NCBI RefSeq assembly: GCF_000349565.1
Contig: NZ_APJN01000081.1
Location: 1 to 64,000 of the forward strand
DNA length: 64,000 nucleotides
Source of the DNA: Curtobacterium flaccumfaciens UCD-AKU
GTDB taxonomy: Bacteria; Actinomycetota; Actinomycetes; Actinomycetales; Microbacteriaceae
Direction: 5' to 3'
In this document: positions 35,974-43,371 of the stretch, in pieces
How positions within the stretch are numbered: the first letter of the stretch is position 1
Layout of the letters: each line of letters opens with the position of its first letter
Translations under genes and position numbers: made by a program
Notes under the pieces: generated by a model
What the model was told of the DNA's origin: nothing
What the model saw: the letters and a program-made list of their open reading frames with translations, nothing else
The model's database searches: none

Positions 35974-36530
35974 CGCGCCCGCTCCTTGATCGCCGTGATG
36001 ACGGCCGTCTTCGCGTCGGCGTAGGCGTTCATGTCGTCCCAGCTCCGGCCGAGCAGCTCCCGCTTGGTGCGCTCGTACAGCGCGCGGTCGTCGGCGTCGA
36101 CGCGCAGGTGGTCGCGGAGGAGCAGGTACTCCTCGACCGCCGTCGCGCCCTGCTCGTAGACGTGCACGTGCACGTCGCGAGCCGGTGTCCGGACCAGGCG
36201 GTGGCCGGGTTCGCGCACGCGGAGCTCGTACCCGGCCGCGAGGAGCTGGTCGAGGTAGGTCGCCTCGGCGGTGATGTCGGCGACGACGACCACGATGTCG
36301 ACGATGGGTTTCGCCGCCAGGCCGGGGACGGCCGTGGAGCCGATGTGCTCGACGACCGCAGCGTCCGCGCCGGAGCCGGGCAGGGCCTCCAGGATGCGTC
36401 GCCGGTGGTCCGCGAAGACCGCAGCCCACCCGCTGTCGGCGGGGTGCAGGGTCACGGTGACCGGTTCTGGGCCGCCGATGATCTCGACGGTCGTGACGTC
36501 CGGTCGGGGGTGGTCCTCGTCATGGTGCAC
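35955..36530 (-). CDS. GrpB/UPF0157 family protein (nucleotidyltransferase-like)
   Basis: 191-aa protein with the GrpB pattern: VEHIGSTAVPGLAAKPIVDIVV near residue 60 (the nucleotidyltransferase-like G-S and D-x-D region, read as GSTAVPGL and KPIVDIVV), a middle HVHVYEQG, and RDHLR through AKTAVITAIKERA. Members resemble nucleotidyltransferases; no reaction is established. The GTG start has no clear ribosome site. A second member lies at 52400. Confidence 0.85.
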   Translation of the reverse strand: MHHDEDHPRPDVTTVEIIGGPEPVTVTLHPADSGWAAVFADHRRRILEALPGSGADAAVVEHIGSTAVPGLAAKPIVDIVVVVADITAEATYLDQLLAAGYELRVREPGHRLVRTPARDVHVHVYEQGATAVEEYLLLRDHLRVDADDRALYERTKRELLGRSWDDMNAYADAKTAVITAIKERARRSRAS

Positions 36531-36573
36531 CCGGCCATGATGGCAGCACCCGGAGCGCGGACCAGAGCAGTCC

Positions 36574-36621
36574 TTGACTTTCCGGCTACGCGTATTAGCC
36601 TTTGAGTTACTACCCGTAGCC
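36574..36621 (+). promoter_or_regulatory. Promoter with TetR-type palindromic operator
   Basis: GGCTACGCGTATTA (36584-36597) and TACTACCCGTAGCC (36608-36621) are inverted copies matching at 12 of 14 positions. TTGACT at 36574 and TAGCCT at 36596 form a -35/-10 pair with a 16-base spacer, overlapped by the palindrome. The TetR gene in this operon is the natural ligand, giving autoregulation. Confidence 0.65.
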
Positions 36622-36635
36622 GAAGGAGCCACGTC

Positions 36636-37484
36636 ATGCTCGAACACCTGGACACCGAGGGCGGCACGATCGCCTACGACCTCTCCGGCTCAGGGCCGCT
36701 CGTGGTCCTCGCCCACGGGATGGGCGACAGCCGCCACTCCTACCGCTTCGTCGTGCCGGAGCTCGTCGCGGCCGGCTACCGGGTCGCGAACGTCGACCTG
36801 CGGGGTTGCGGCGACTCGAGCACCGGGTGGTCCGGGTACGAGCGCTCCGACATCGCACGCGACCTGGTCGCCGTCACCCGGCACCTCGGCGGCCCGGCCG
36901 TGGTCGTCGGGCAGTCGATCAGCGGCGGCGCAGCGACGATCGCCGCGGCCACCGCACCCGACCTGGTCGCCGGCATCGTCGAGCTGGCACCGTTCACGCG
37001 CAAGCAGTCCGTCGACCTCGGTGGGCTCCTGCGCAACCGCCGACACCGCGCCGGCACCGTCCAGCTCGCACGCGTGATGACGAGCGGCAGCCTGCCCGGC
37101 TGGCTCGCGTACCTGGACATCGCGATCCCCGCCAAGCCCGCCGACTGGGCGACCGAGCGCGGCCGCATCGAGACGACCCTGCGGCAACCGGAGCGGCTGG
37201 CGGTCCTCCGCGCCATGACCCGCACGTCGCCCGCCGACGCCGGCGAGCAGCTGGGTGCCGTCCGGTGCCCCGTGCTCGTCGTCGAGGGCAGCGCCGATCC
37301 GGACTGGGCCGACCCCCGCGCCGAGGGCGAGCGCGTCCTCGCCGACCTGCCCGACGGCCTCGGGGAGCTCGCCGTCATCGACGGCGCCGGCCACTACCCC
37401 CACACCGAGACGCCGACTGCACTCCTCGCCCTGCTGCTGCCGTTCCTCGCCCGCACCTTGCCCGTCGCAGGCCCCGTTGCCTAG
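36636..37484 (+). CDS. Alpha/beta hydrolase
   Basis: 282-aa soluble hydrolase with VLAHGMGDS, the nucleophile elbow GQSISGG, the acid in VEGSADPDW and histidine in GAGHYPHTE. GAAGGAG stands seven bases before the ATG. It is the first gene of an operon with a TetR regulator and a small membrane protein; such hydrolases often inactivate a compound sensed by the adjacent TetR. Substrate unknown. Confidence 0.9.
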   Translation: MLEHLDTEGGTIAYDLSGSGPLVVLAHGMGDSRHSYRFVVPELVAAGYRVANVDLRGCGDSSTGWSGYERSDIARDLVAVTRHLGGPAVVVGQSISGGAATIAAATAPDLVAGIVELAPFTRKQSVDLGGLLRNRRHRAGTVQLARVMTSGSLPGWLAYLDIAIPAKPADWATERGRIETTLRQPERLAVLRAMTRTSPADAGEQLGAVRCPVLVVEGSADPDWADPRAEGERVLADLPDGLGELAVIDGAGHYPHTETPTALLALLLPFLARTLPVAGPVA

Positions 37485-38049
37485 GGCGGGGCTCGACCCG
37501 GCGACCGTCACCGAGACCGCGGCGACGCTGGCCGACGAGATCGGTCTGGCCCGACTGAGCATGAGCGTCGTCGCCGACCGCCTCGGGGTGAAGGCACCGT
37601 CGCTGTACAAGCACGTCGACGGACTCGGTGACCTCACGCGCAGGATCGCGATCCTCGGCGCGAACGAGCTCGGGGACGCACTCCGCGACGCCATGCAGGG
37701 GCGCAGCGGCCGGAGTGCGCTCGAGGCGGCGGTGCAGACCGTGCGCCGGAGCGTCCGGGAGCACCCGGCGCGGTACCAGGCAGCCGTCAGCGTCCGGCCG
37801 ACCGACGCCCAGGACCCGCTGGCCGTCGCGCTCGGCCGCACCCTGGCGTCCTTCGCCGCGGCGCTCCGCGACCACCCGCTCGACCCCGCCGACGAGGTCC
37901 ACGCACTCCGGGTGCTCCGCAGCGTCCTGCACGGGTTCGCCACGATCGAGACGTCCGGCGGGTTCCAGATGGACACGGACGTCGATGCGAGTGCTGCGTG
38001 GATGGTCGACTTCCTGGATCGCGGGTTCCGTGCCGCGACGACACGGTGA
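37477..38049 (+). CDS. TetR-family regulator (WHG-type C-terminal domain)
   Basis: 190 aa from a TTG start overlapping the hydrolase stop by eight bases. The N-terminal helix-turn-helix reads LARLSMSVVADRLGVKAPSLYKHV, and the C-terminal part ends with RVLRSVLHGFATIETSGGF, the WHG-like motif of one TetR subgroup. No ATG or GTG is available near the proper start, which is why TTG is chosen. Likely represses its own operon through the palindrome at 36584-36621. Confidence 0.85.
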   Translation: MPRAGLDPATVTETAATLADEIGLARLSMSVVADRLGVKAPSLYKHVDGLGDLTRRIAILGANELGDALRDAMQGRSGRSALEAAVQTVRRSVREHPARYQAAVSVRPTDAQDPLAVALGRTLASFAAALRDHPLDPADEVHALRVLRSVLHGFATIETSGGFQMDTDVDASAAWMVDFLDRGFRAATTR

Positions 38050-38480
38050 CCGTCACCACGGCGGCGCGCGCGTCGAGGCCCGTCGGTCACGACCCGCTCC
38101 GTGGCGGCCTGCGGTTCACGGCGGAGCTCGTCGCATGGGTGGCCGTGCCCTGGGCGCTCTGGCCCCGTTCGCCGGTGCTCGCGATCGCCGCCGTCCTGCT
38201 CCTCGTCGTGCCGCCGGCGGTCTTCGGGACGCCGGGTGACCGCCCCGGCGGCGACCCACCCGTCGCGGCACCGGGAGTGGGGACGATCGCGTCGGTCCTC
38301 GCGCACCTGGTCGGAGCCATCGCCGCGTCCTGGGTCGTCTGGCCGGCTGCGGTCGCGGTCGCCGTCACGGTCCTGTGCGTCGCCGTCGTCATCTCGGAAC
38401 AGCGGCGGTGGCGCGTCCTGGTGGGGCGCGGGCGCGGGCGCGGACGCGGGCGAACAGACGATCGTCTGGCCAAGCGGTAG
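38046..38480 (+). CDS. DUF2568/YrdB-like small membrane protein
   Basis: 144-aa protein with four predicted membrane helices (LRFTAELVAWVAVPWALW, LAIAAVLLLVVPPAVFGT and two more), matching the YrdB family. The GTG overlaps the TetR stop (GTGA), making it the third gene of the operon. The C-terminus is an arginine/glycine run (RGRGRGRGR) encoded by a CGCGGG-like repeat. Function unknown. Confidence 0.8.
   Translation: MTVTTAARASRPVGHDPLRGGLRFTAELVAWVAVPWALWPRSPVLAIAAVLLLVVPPAVFGTPGDRPGGDPPVAAPGVGTIASVLAHLVGAIAASWVVWPAAVAVAVTVLCVAVVISEQRRWRVLVGRGRGRGRGRTDDRLAKR
38455..38468. promoter_or_regulatory. CAGACGATCGTCTG operator
   Basis: Perfect 14-base palindrome. Its centre lies 16.5 bases upstream of the -10-like TAGCGT at 38478. 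It overlaps the end of the preceding gene and controls the secreted protein gene at 38530. Same site as at 29075, 39120 and 40526. Confidence 0.75.
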
Positions 38481-38529
38481 CGTGTGGCGTGGCGACTTCC
38501 GCCACACGCCGTCCACGAAGGGGCCGACC

Positions 38530-39069
38530 ATGTCGCGCAGCACCGACCGGGTCCGGGTGTCACCGATCGTCCTCGCCGCGGGGATCGCCGCGCTCGCCGT
38601 CGCGCTCGCCCTGCCGGCGCCGCCACCGACCACGACGGGTACCGAGACACTCGGCCTCGGGGCATCGGGAGCGCTCGGTGCCGCACTCGGCGCACCGCCC
38701 TCGACGAGCGGCGCGCACCGGTTCGCGATCCGCCCACCACGGACGGTCGGTACCGGCGGAGTCGTGAGCGTGCGCTTCGCCGGGAGGGGCACCCCCGGCG
38801 CCGTCGTGGTCATCCACTACGGCGAACCGCGGGACGGCACCGGGGACGATCGCGTCGCGGAGATCGCGCCGGGCAGCAGCGCGGTGGGTCGGACCGGCCG
38901 GTTCGCCTTCACCGCGGTCCTGCCGGAGTTGCCCCGCGACGCCGATCAGGCGTCCTGGAGCGCCCGACTGATCGACCCGGAGTCGCTGGACGTCATCGGG
39001 CGTGTCGACGGCGTCCACGTGGTCGAGCACACGGACCGCCGCTCCCACGATCCGCGGCCCACCGGATGA
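38530..39069 (+). CDS. Secreted protein, paralogue of the 40596 product
   Basis: 179 aa with an N-terminal signal or anchor helix (IVLAAGIAALAVALALPAP). The exported domain has VSVRFAGRGTPGAVVVIHYG, VGRTGRFAFTAVLPELPRD and LDVIGRVDGVHV, each matched in the same order by the 40596 protein (TFAGAGKPGTLVIVYYD, SGHYRFTAAFPDLPRG, LSVIGRVNG). The pattern suggests a beta-sandwich surface domain. No known family is recognised. GAAGGGG precedes the ATG. Controlled by the AGACGATCGTCT operator. Confidence 0.8.
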   Translation: MSRSTDRVRVSPIVLAAGIAALAVALALPAPPPTTTGTETLGLGASGALGAALGAPPSTSGAHRFAIRPPRTVGTGGVVSVRFAGRGTPGAVVVIHYGEPRDGTGDDRVAEIAPGSSAVGRTGRFAFTAVLPELPRDADQASWSARLIDPESLDVIGRVDGVHVVEHTDRRSHDPRPTG

Positions 39070-39119
39070 GAGGCCGCGCAGGGTGCTGGCCGCCGCTCGG
39101 TACTGCGGTTACGTTCGCT

Positions 39120-39131
39120 AGACGAACGTCT
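39120..39131. promoter_or_regulatory. AGACGAACGTCT operator
   Basis: Near-palindromic copy of the regulon operator, preceded by CT and followed by GGCC as at 40526. It lies 42 bases upstream of the lipoprotein start. The -10 at the expected distance is weak (CAGCGG); TACGTT just upstream is an alternative. Confidence 0.65.
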
Positions 39132-39172
39132 GGCCAGCAGTCAGCGGCGAGACCTGACCACGAGGAGCCCCC

Positions 39173-39700
39173 GTGTCGACACCCCACCGCACACCGTCAT
39201 CCCGATCCGTCTCCGTCCTCCTCGGTGCCGCACTGGCCCTGAGCCTCGGACTCGCCGGCTGCTCCACGGCCGGCTCCGCGGCACCGTCGCCCTCGCCGTC
39301 CCCCGCCGCACAGGGCGACGCGCCCGCGACGACCGACTCGTCCCCCTCGGTCGACGCGACCGTCGCTTCGACGACACTCGGCAAGGTCGTCGTCGACGGC
39401 AAGGGCATGACCGCCTACTACTTCGACGCCGACGTCAAGGACTCCGGCACGAGCACGTGCACCGGTGCGTGCGCGGCGGCGTGGCCGGCGATCGAAGCGT
39501 CGACCACGAAGCCGAAGGTGTCGGGCATCACCGGGACGGTCGGCACCATCAAGGGCGTGGACGGCGGGCGGCAGATCACGATCGACGGGCGCCCGATCTA
39601 CACCTTCGTCGGGGACAAGAAGGCCGGCGACGTGACGGGACAGGGCGACAAGGGCGTCTGGTACGTCGTCAACCCGGACGGCAGCGAGCAGAAGAAGTAG
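39173..39700 (+). CDS. Lipoprotein with repeated Yx(FWY)xxD-type motif
   Basis: 175-aa lipoprotein from a GTG start with GAGGAG upstream. Lipobox GLAGC, then a proline/serine linker, then a domain with TAYYFDADVKD and, later, RPIYTFVGDKKAGD, the paired motif of the COG4315-like lipoprotein family, plus CTGACAAAWPAI between them with two cysteines. Such proteins are surface-exposed and sometimes tied to redox or stress. It is under the TetR operator shared with its neighbours. Confidence 0.87.
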   Translation: MSTPHRTPSSRSVSVLLGAALALSLGLAGCSTAGSAAPSPSPSPAAQGDAPATTDSSPSVDATVASTTLGKVVVDGKGMTAYYFDADVKDSGTSTCTGACAAAWPAIEASTTKPKVSGITGTVGTIKGVDGGRQITIDGRPIYTFVGDKKAGDVTGQGDKGVWYVVNPDGSEQKK

Positions 39701-39707
39701 GCCCGGC

Positions 39708-39736
39708 GCCCCGGTGGACCAGCAGTCCGCCGGGGC
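39708..39736. terminator. Bidirectional hairpin terminator
   Basis: GCCCCGGTGGAC and GTCCGCCGGGGC pair with one mismatch around CAGCA, between the lipoprotein gene and the convergent TetR gene. Confidence 0.75.
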
Positions 39737-39763
39737 CCCTCGGGAGGGGCGAGCCCTGCGGGG

Positions 39764-40417
39764 TCAGTCCCCCGGGGTGGCCGGGTGTCCGCCGACCCGC
39801 ACGGGCTCCACCTGTTCGAGCAAGCCGTGCACGCCGGGCAGTCCGAGCCCGGTGAACAGTGCCGCCCACAGGTCCCGGAGCTGCCCCTCGGTGTCACGGG
39901 TCAGTCGTGCACTCGTCCGGGCCCACATCACCCCGAAGGTCGACGTCAGCACGAGGTCCGCCGCACGAGCCCACTCGGGATCGGTGGCGGGGCCGACACC
40001 CCCGCTCGAAGCCGACAGGTGCCGACGGACGTAGTCGTCCCACGTGAAGACCCGCGGGATCACCTCTCCCGCACCGCGGAGTTCGTGACTCAGACGGATG
40101 GCCCCGGCAGCCACCGGACACCGGATGGCATCGGAACAGGCGGACGTCAGCATGACGAGCAGGTGCTCGAGGCCCTCGGGTTGCGTGATCAGCGAGTCGA
40201 TCACCGCCCAGCGGGCCTGCTGCCGCTCGATGACCGCGAAGGCGAGCTCGTGCTTGGACGAGAAGACGTGGTAGCCGATCGCCGACTTCGGGCGGTCCAT
40301 GGCGGCGGCCACCCGGGCGAACGACGTCCCCGCGTAGCCGTGGCTCGCGAACACCGCCGCCGCGGCCTCGATGATCTGCTCGCGGGTCCGGGTCTTCGCC
40401 TGCTGCCGCTGGTTCAT
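39764..40417 (-). CDS. TetR-family regulator of the surface-protein regulon
   Basis: 217 aa. The helix-turn-helix region reads GYAGTSFARVAAAMDRPKSAIGYHVFSSKHELA, split here as GYAGTSFARVAAAM and KSAIGYHVFSSK, resembling the ScbR/ArpA (butyrolactone-receptor-like) branch of TetR proteins. Two cysteines (SACSDAIRC) lie in the ligand domain. GAGGAG precedes the ATG. Operator copies stand before it and before four neighbouring or distant promoters, so it is the probable repressor of all. The inducer is unknown; a butyrolactone-type signal is only a possibility. Confidence 0.88.
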   Translation of the reverse strand: MNQRQQAKTRTREQIIEAAAAVFASHGYAGTSFARVAAAMDRPKSAIGYHVFSSKHELAFAVIERQQARWAVIDSLITQPEGLEHLLVMLTSACSDAIRCPVAAGAIRLSHELRGAGEVIPRVFTWDDYVRRHLSASSGGVGPATDPEWARAADLVLTSTFGVMWARTSARLTRDTEGQLRDLWAALFTGLGLPGVHGLLEQVEPVRVGGHPATPGD

Positions 40418-40443
40418 CGCACTCCTCGTTCGGGTCTCGGGTC

Positions 40444-40458
40444 ATCATACGAACGTCT
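40444..40458 (-). promoter_or_regulatory. Autoregulatory operator overlapping the tetR -10 box
   Basis: Read on the minus strand, AGACGTTCGTAT is followed without a break by the -10-like TATGAT, which shares its TAT. Repressor bound here would block the tetR promoter itself. Confidence 0.6.
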
Positions 40459-40525
40459 GACAGCACGAGGGGAGCACGCCGTCCGGACGGTTTGCCTCTG
40501 ATCCACTCAGCTTCCGGCATTCGCT

Positions 40526-40537
40526 AGACGATCGTCT
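40526..40537. promoter_or_regulatory. AGACGATCGTCT operator
   Basis: Perfect 12-base palindrome in CTAGACGATCGTCTGGCC; its centre is 16.5 bases before TAGCGT (40548-40553). Controls the secreted protein and protease-like gene pair that starts at 40596. Confidence 0.75.
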
Positions 40538-40595
40538 GGCCCGTTGTTAGCGTTCACGCACACCGAGTCGACCCGAGCCGAACCGAGGAGTCCCC

Positions 40596-41093
40596 ATGCG
40601 TCCCACCCCGTCCACCGCCCGCAAGCCGGCGTCCCGGCGGCTGACCGCGCTCATCGCCGGCGTCGCCCTCGGCGGAGCACTCGCCGCCGGCGCCCTGGTC
40701 CCCGCGCAGGCCGGGGCCGCCACGATCCCGCACACCACGCACACCGCCCACGCCCCGACCCGGTCTGCAGCCGTGGCGTTCACCCTGAAGACCCACGGCG
40801 GACCAGACCGGACGAGCTTCACCGGCACCACCTTCGCCGGCGCCGGCAAGCCCGGCACCCTGGTCATCGTCTACTACGACGCACCGGGCAAGCCCCGCGG
40901 CCTGTTCAGCAAGCACATCGCCGAGGTCACGAGCGGGGACGACATGGTCAGCGCCAGCGGGCACTACCGCTTCACCGCGGCGTTCCCCGACCTGCCGCGC
41001 GGCACGACGACGCTGCACTGGCACGCCCGCCTCGCCGACCCGGACACCCTGTCCGTGATCGGACGCGTCAACGGCACCCGCCGGCTCGGCTGA
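40596..41093 (+). CDS. Secreted protein, paralogue of the 38530 product
   Basis: 165-aa precursor with a Sec signal peptide (ALIAGVALGGALAAGALVP, cleavage near AGAA). The mature domain aligns in order with the 38530 protein and lacks cysteines. GAGGAG stands six bases before the ATG. The next gene follows after three bases. Function unknown. Confidence 0.8.
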   Translation: MRPTPSTARKPASRRLTALIAGVALGGALAAGALVPAQAGAATIPHTTHTAHAPTRSAAVAFTLKTHGGPDRTSFTGTTFAGAGKPGTLVIVYYDAPGKPRGLFSKHIAEVTSGDDMVSASGHYRFTAAFPDLPRGTTTLHWHARLADPDTLSVIGRVNGTRRLG

Positions 41094-41096
41094 ACC

Positions 41097-41921
41097 GTGT
41101 TCCGTCACACGCAAGCGGTGCGCGTCCGCACCCTGGCCGTCGCCCTGTCCGTCGCGGCCGCCGTCGGCATCGCCCTCGCCGGCACCGCACCGGCCTCGGC
41201 TGCCACGAGCGACCCGGACCGCACCGCGGCACCGATCATCGCCGGCACCCAGGTCGGGGTCCCCGGCAGCACCTGCACGGTCGGGGCGGTCCTGACCGCC
41301 AAGGGCTTCCGGAGCCAGGTCACCGCGTACCAGCGGGCGACCAGGTGGGTCGTGCTGGCGAAGCGCTGCGCGCCGCTGCAGGCGCCGGTGCGGCTCGACG
41401 GCGCGGCCGTCGGCAGCGTGGTCTGGCAGTCCGCGGACTCCGACGTCGAGCTCGCGGTCATCCCACCCCTGGCGTGCACGCGCGTCCGGGCGGCCGCCGG
41501 GTCCTGCGACCCGTCCGTCTCGACGTACACGCCGCGAGCATCCGGTCGTGTCTTCACCCGCGTCGACGGCGACCCGGCACGTGCCGCCGTCAACGGCACC
41601 GGCCGGCCCGACGCCGATCCCTTCTGCACCAGCGGGGCGGCGAGCGGGGTGCTCTGCTCCTGGACGGCCACGCGGGTGCCGACAGCGAGCCGTGCCGGCG
41701 CGCAGCACCTCGCCGCCGCACGCACCGATGCCGGCGGGGGCATCGAGCCGGGTGACGCCGGCGGACCGGTGATCAGCGCCACGAACCGGCTGTACGGGAT
41801 CATCTCGGGCGGTTCGACGACGGGCACGACGAGCACGACGAGCACGACGGTTCTGCTCTACACGCCCGTGCAGCAGGTGCTCAGCGAGCTGTTCCGGTAC
41901 CGGCTGGCCCCGGCGTCCTGA
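41097..41921 (+). CDS. Secreted chymotrypsin-fold protein without catalytic His and Ser
   Basis: 274-aa precursor with a Sec signal peptide ending ASA. Its order of segments matches family S1 serine proteases, including the strand before the first active-site loop (RWVVLAKRC), DSDVELAVI with Asp116, and the C-terminal EPGDAGGPVISATNRLYGIISGG, seen as GDAGGPV. The usual TAGHC is AKRC (Arg90 for His) and GDSGGPV is GDAGGPV (Ala221 for Ser), so it cannot be an ordinary serine protease. Six cysteines remain. It may be a binding or scaffold protein. GTG start three bases after the upstream stop, in the TetR-controlled operon. Confidence 0.8.
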   Translation: MFRHTQAVRVRTLAVALSVAAAVGIALAGTAPASAATSDPDRTAAPIIAGTQVGVPGSTCTVGAVLTAKGFRSQVTAYQRATRWVVLAKRCAPLQAPVRLDGAAVGSVVWQSADSDVELAVIPPLACTRVRAAAGSCDPSVSTYTPRASGRVFTRVDGDPARAAVNGTGRPDADPFCTSGAASGVLCSWTATRVPTASRAGAQHLAAARTDAGGGIEPGDAGGPVISATNRLYGIISGGSTTGTTSTTSTTVLLYTPVQQVLSELFRYRLAPAS

Positions 41922-42043
41922 GCCGGCTGCGACCGGGTGGTGCACCCGGCCGCGGCCGTCTCAGCGACTGAGCGCTGCCTCATGACCCGGACACACCCCG
42001 GTCACCTCGCAGCCACTCGGCCGACCACCCACCTCGCGATCCT

Positions 42044-42079
42044 GCGGGGATCCGGACGTCACCGCGTCCGGATCCCCGC
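42044..42079. terminator. Perfect hairpin terminator
   Basis: GCGGGGATCCGGACG and its exact complement form a 15-bp stem with a 6-base loop, after the protease-like gene and 34 bases before the next start. Confidence 0.85.
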
Positions 42080-42113
42080 GACCCCCGGGTCCTGATCAGA
42101 TCGAGGATGCCCC

Positions 42114-43205
42114 GTGCCCCCGCTCCACCGCTCCCCCCTCACCCACTCCCCGCGCACCGCCCGTGTGGCCGCGACCGCACTCGCCGGCCTTGCCGTCGTC
42201 GCCTCCGCCGCGTTCTCCGTCACGGCCGCCCACGCCGACACCGCACTCCAGCCCGCGTTCACCGCCGCGGACCACCCGATCACCGACGTCCCCGGACTGG
42301 TCAACGGTCGCGAGCTCGCCGCGGTGCACGGCCGGTCCGGTCAGACCGTGAACGCTCCGCGGCTGATCCGTTCCGAGTCGCTCGACAAGATCACCGCGGC
42401 CGGGGCCACGACCCTGGCTGACGAGTACCACGTCGACCTCGTCGTCGACCTGCGGACGTCGTCCCAGATCGCCGCGAAGCCCGACGTCGCGATCCCCGGC
42501 GCGCGGCACGTCGACATCTCGATGTTCGGCGCGGACGGCGACTACAGCGACGACACGGCGATGTACCACGACCTGGTCGACAAGGGCCACGTCGACCCGG
42601 CGACCCCCGGGTCGATGATCACCGCCTACCGCCGCGTGCTCCGGATCCTCGCCTCGCACACCAGCGGCACGGTGCTCATCCACTGCTCGCACGGCATGGA
42701 CCGAACCGGCACCGTGGTGGACCTGCTCGACCGGGTCCTCGGCGTGGACAGCGCCGACATCCTGCACGACTACCTGCTCTCGAACACGCAGCTCGGGGTC
42801 ACCTGGGCCACCCCGCAGCTGCTGCAGGGCACCTTCGAGCAGGACATCGCCACCGACTTCGGTGGGATGGACGCGTACCTGCGCGACACCATCGGCGTGA
42901 CGGGGCACGAGGCCGCCGCACTGCGCCAGCGGTTCCTCGTGTCGAGCGACGCCACCGTCTCCTCGATCGCGGTCGCGGGCGTGCGCGTCCACCTGCCCGC
43001 CGCCGCCTCGTCGCAGGGTGCGACGGTGACGGCGCCGGTCCGGACGCTCCGGGCCGCCGACGTCCACGTGCACACGACGAACCCGAACGCGGTCGCCACC
43101 GTGCACGTCTCCGGCCGGACCGCACGCATCACGGTCACCGCGCAGGACGGCACCACGAAGAAGGAGTACCGCCTGACGGTCCGTCGACCGGCGACGCACC
43201 GCTGA
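42114..43205 (+). CDS. Secreted tyrosine/dual-specificity phosphatase
   Basis: 363 aa from a GTG start with GAGG eight bases upstream. A Sec signal peptide (ending AHA) leads to a Y_phosphatase3-like domain: ITDVPGLVNGRELAAV, VVDLRTSSQ with Asp112, and the loop HCSHGMDRTG with nucleophile Cys191 and Arg197. The last 90 residues form a separate beta-rich domain ending in a KKEYRLTV strand, similar to cadherin-like or Ig-like attachment domains. Such exported phosphatases can act on phosphoinositides or phosphotyrosine outside the cell. Confidence 0.87.
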   Translation: MPPLHRSPLTHSPRTARVAATALAGLAVVASAAFSVTAAHADTALQPAFTAADHPITDVPGLVNGRELAAVHGRSGQTVNAPRLIRSESLDKITAAGATTLADEYHVDLVVDLRTSSQIAAKPDVAIPGARHVDISMFGADGDYSDDTAMYHDLVDKGHVDPATPGSMITAYRRVLRILASHTSGTVLIHCSHGMDRTGTVVDLLDRVLGVDSADILHDYLLSNTQLGVTWATPQLLQGTFEQDIATDFGGMDAYLRDTIGVTGHEAAALRQRFLVSSDATVSSIAVAGVRVHLPAAASSQGATVTAPVRTLRAADVHVHTTNPNAVATVHVSGRTARITVTAQDGTTKKEYRLTVRRPATHR

Positions 43206-43241
43206 CCCGACACCGCCACCGGCCGCCACCACCGGCCACCC

Positions 43242-43277
43242 ACGCCGACCGCTCGGACTCCCCCGGGCGGTCGGCGT
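43242..43277 (+). terminator. Hairpin terminator
   Basis: ACGCCGACCGC and GCGGTCGGCGT form a perfect 11-bp stem around a C-rich loop, 36 bases after the phosphatase gene. Confidence 0.75.
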
Positions 43278-43338
43278 GACCAACTGTTCACCACCACCGT
43301 CGCCCGCTCCGGGCGTCCGTCCGGCTACCGTGACACTC

Positions 43339-43371
43339 GTGCAGTCATCTGAACGACGGTGCCCGCGGTGA
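43339..43371 (+). CDS. Possible leaderless 10-residue leader frame before lacI-1
   Basis: TACCGT (43326-43331) stands seven bases before a GTG that opens the frame MQSSERRCPR. Its TGA overlaps an in-frame GTG (43368) of the following LacI gene as GTGA, a coupling layout. Very short, so tentative. Confidence 0.25.
   Translation: MQSSERRCPR

Noticed and set aside
38426-38455. CGCGGG tandem repeat as a separate element
   Set aside because: It is coding sequence for the Arg-Gly tail of the DUF2568-like protein.
41816-41848. Short GCACGACGA repeats as a CRISPR or regulatory array
   Set aside because: They are three in-frame 9-base repeats encoding Thr-Ser-rich residues near the C-terminus of the protease-like protein, without spacers.
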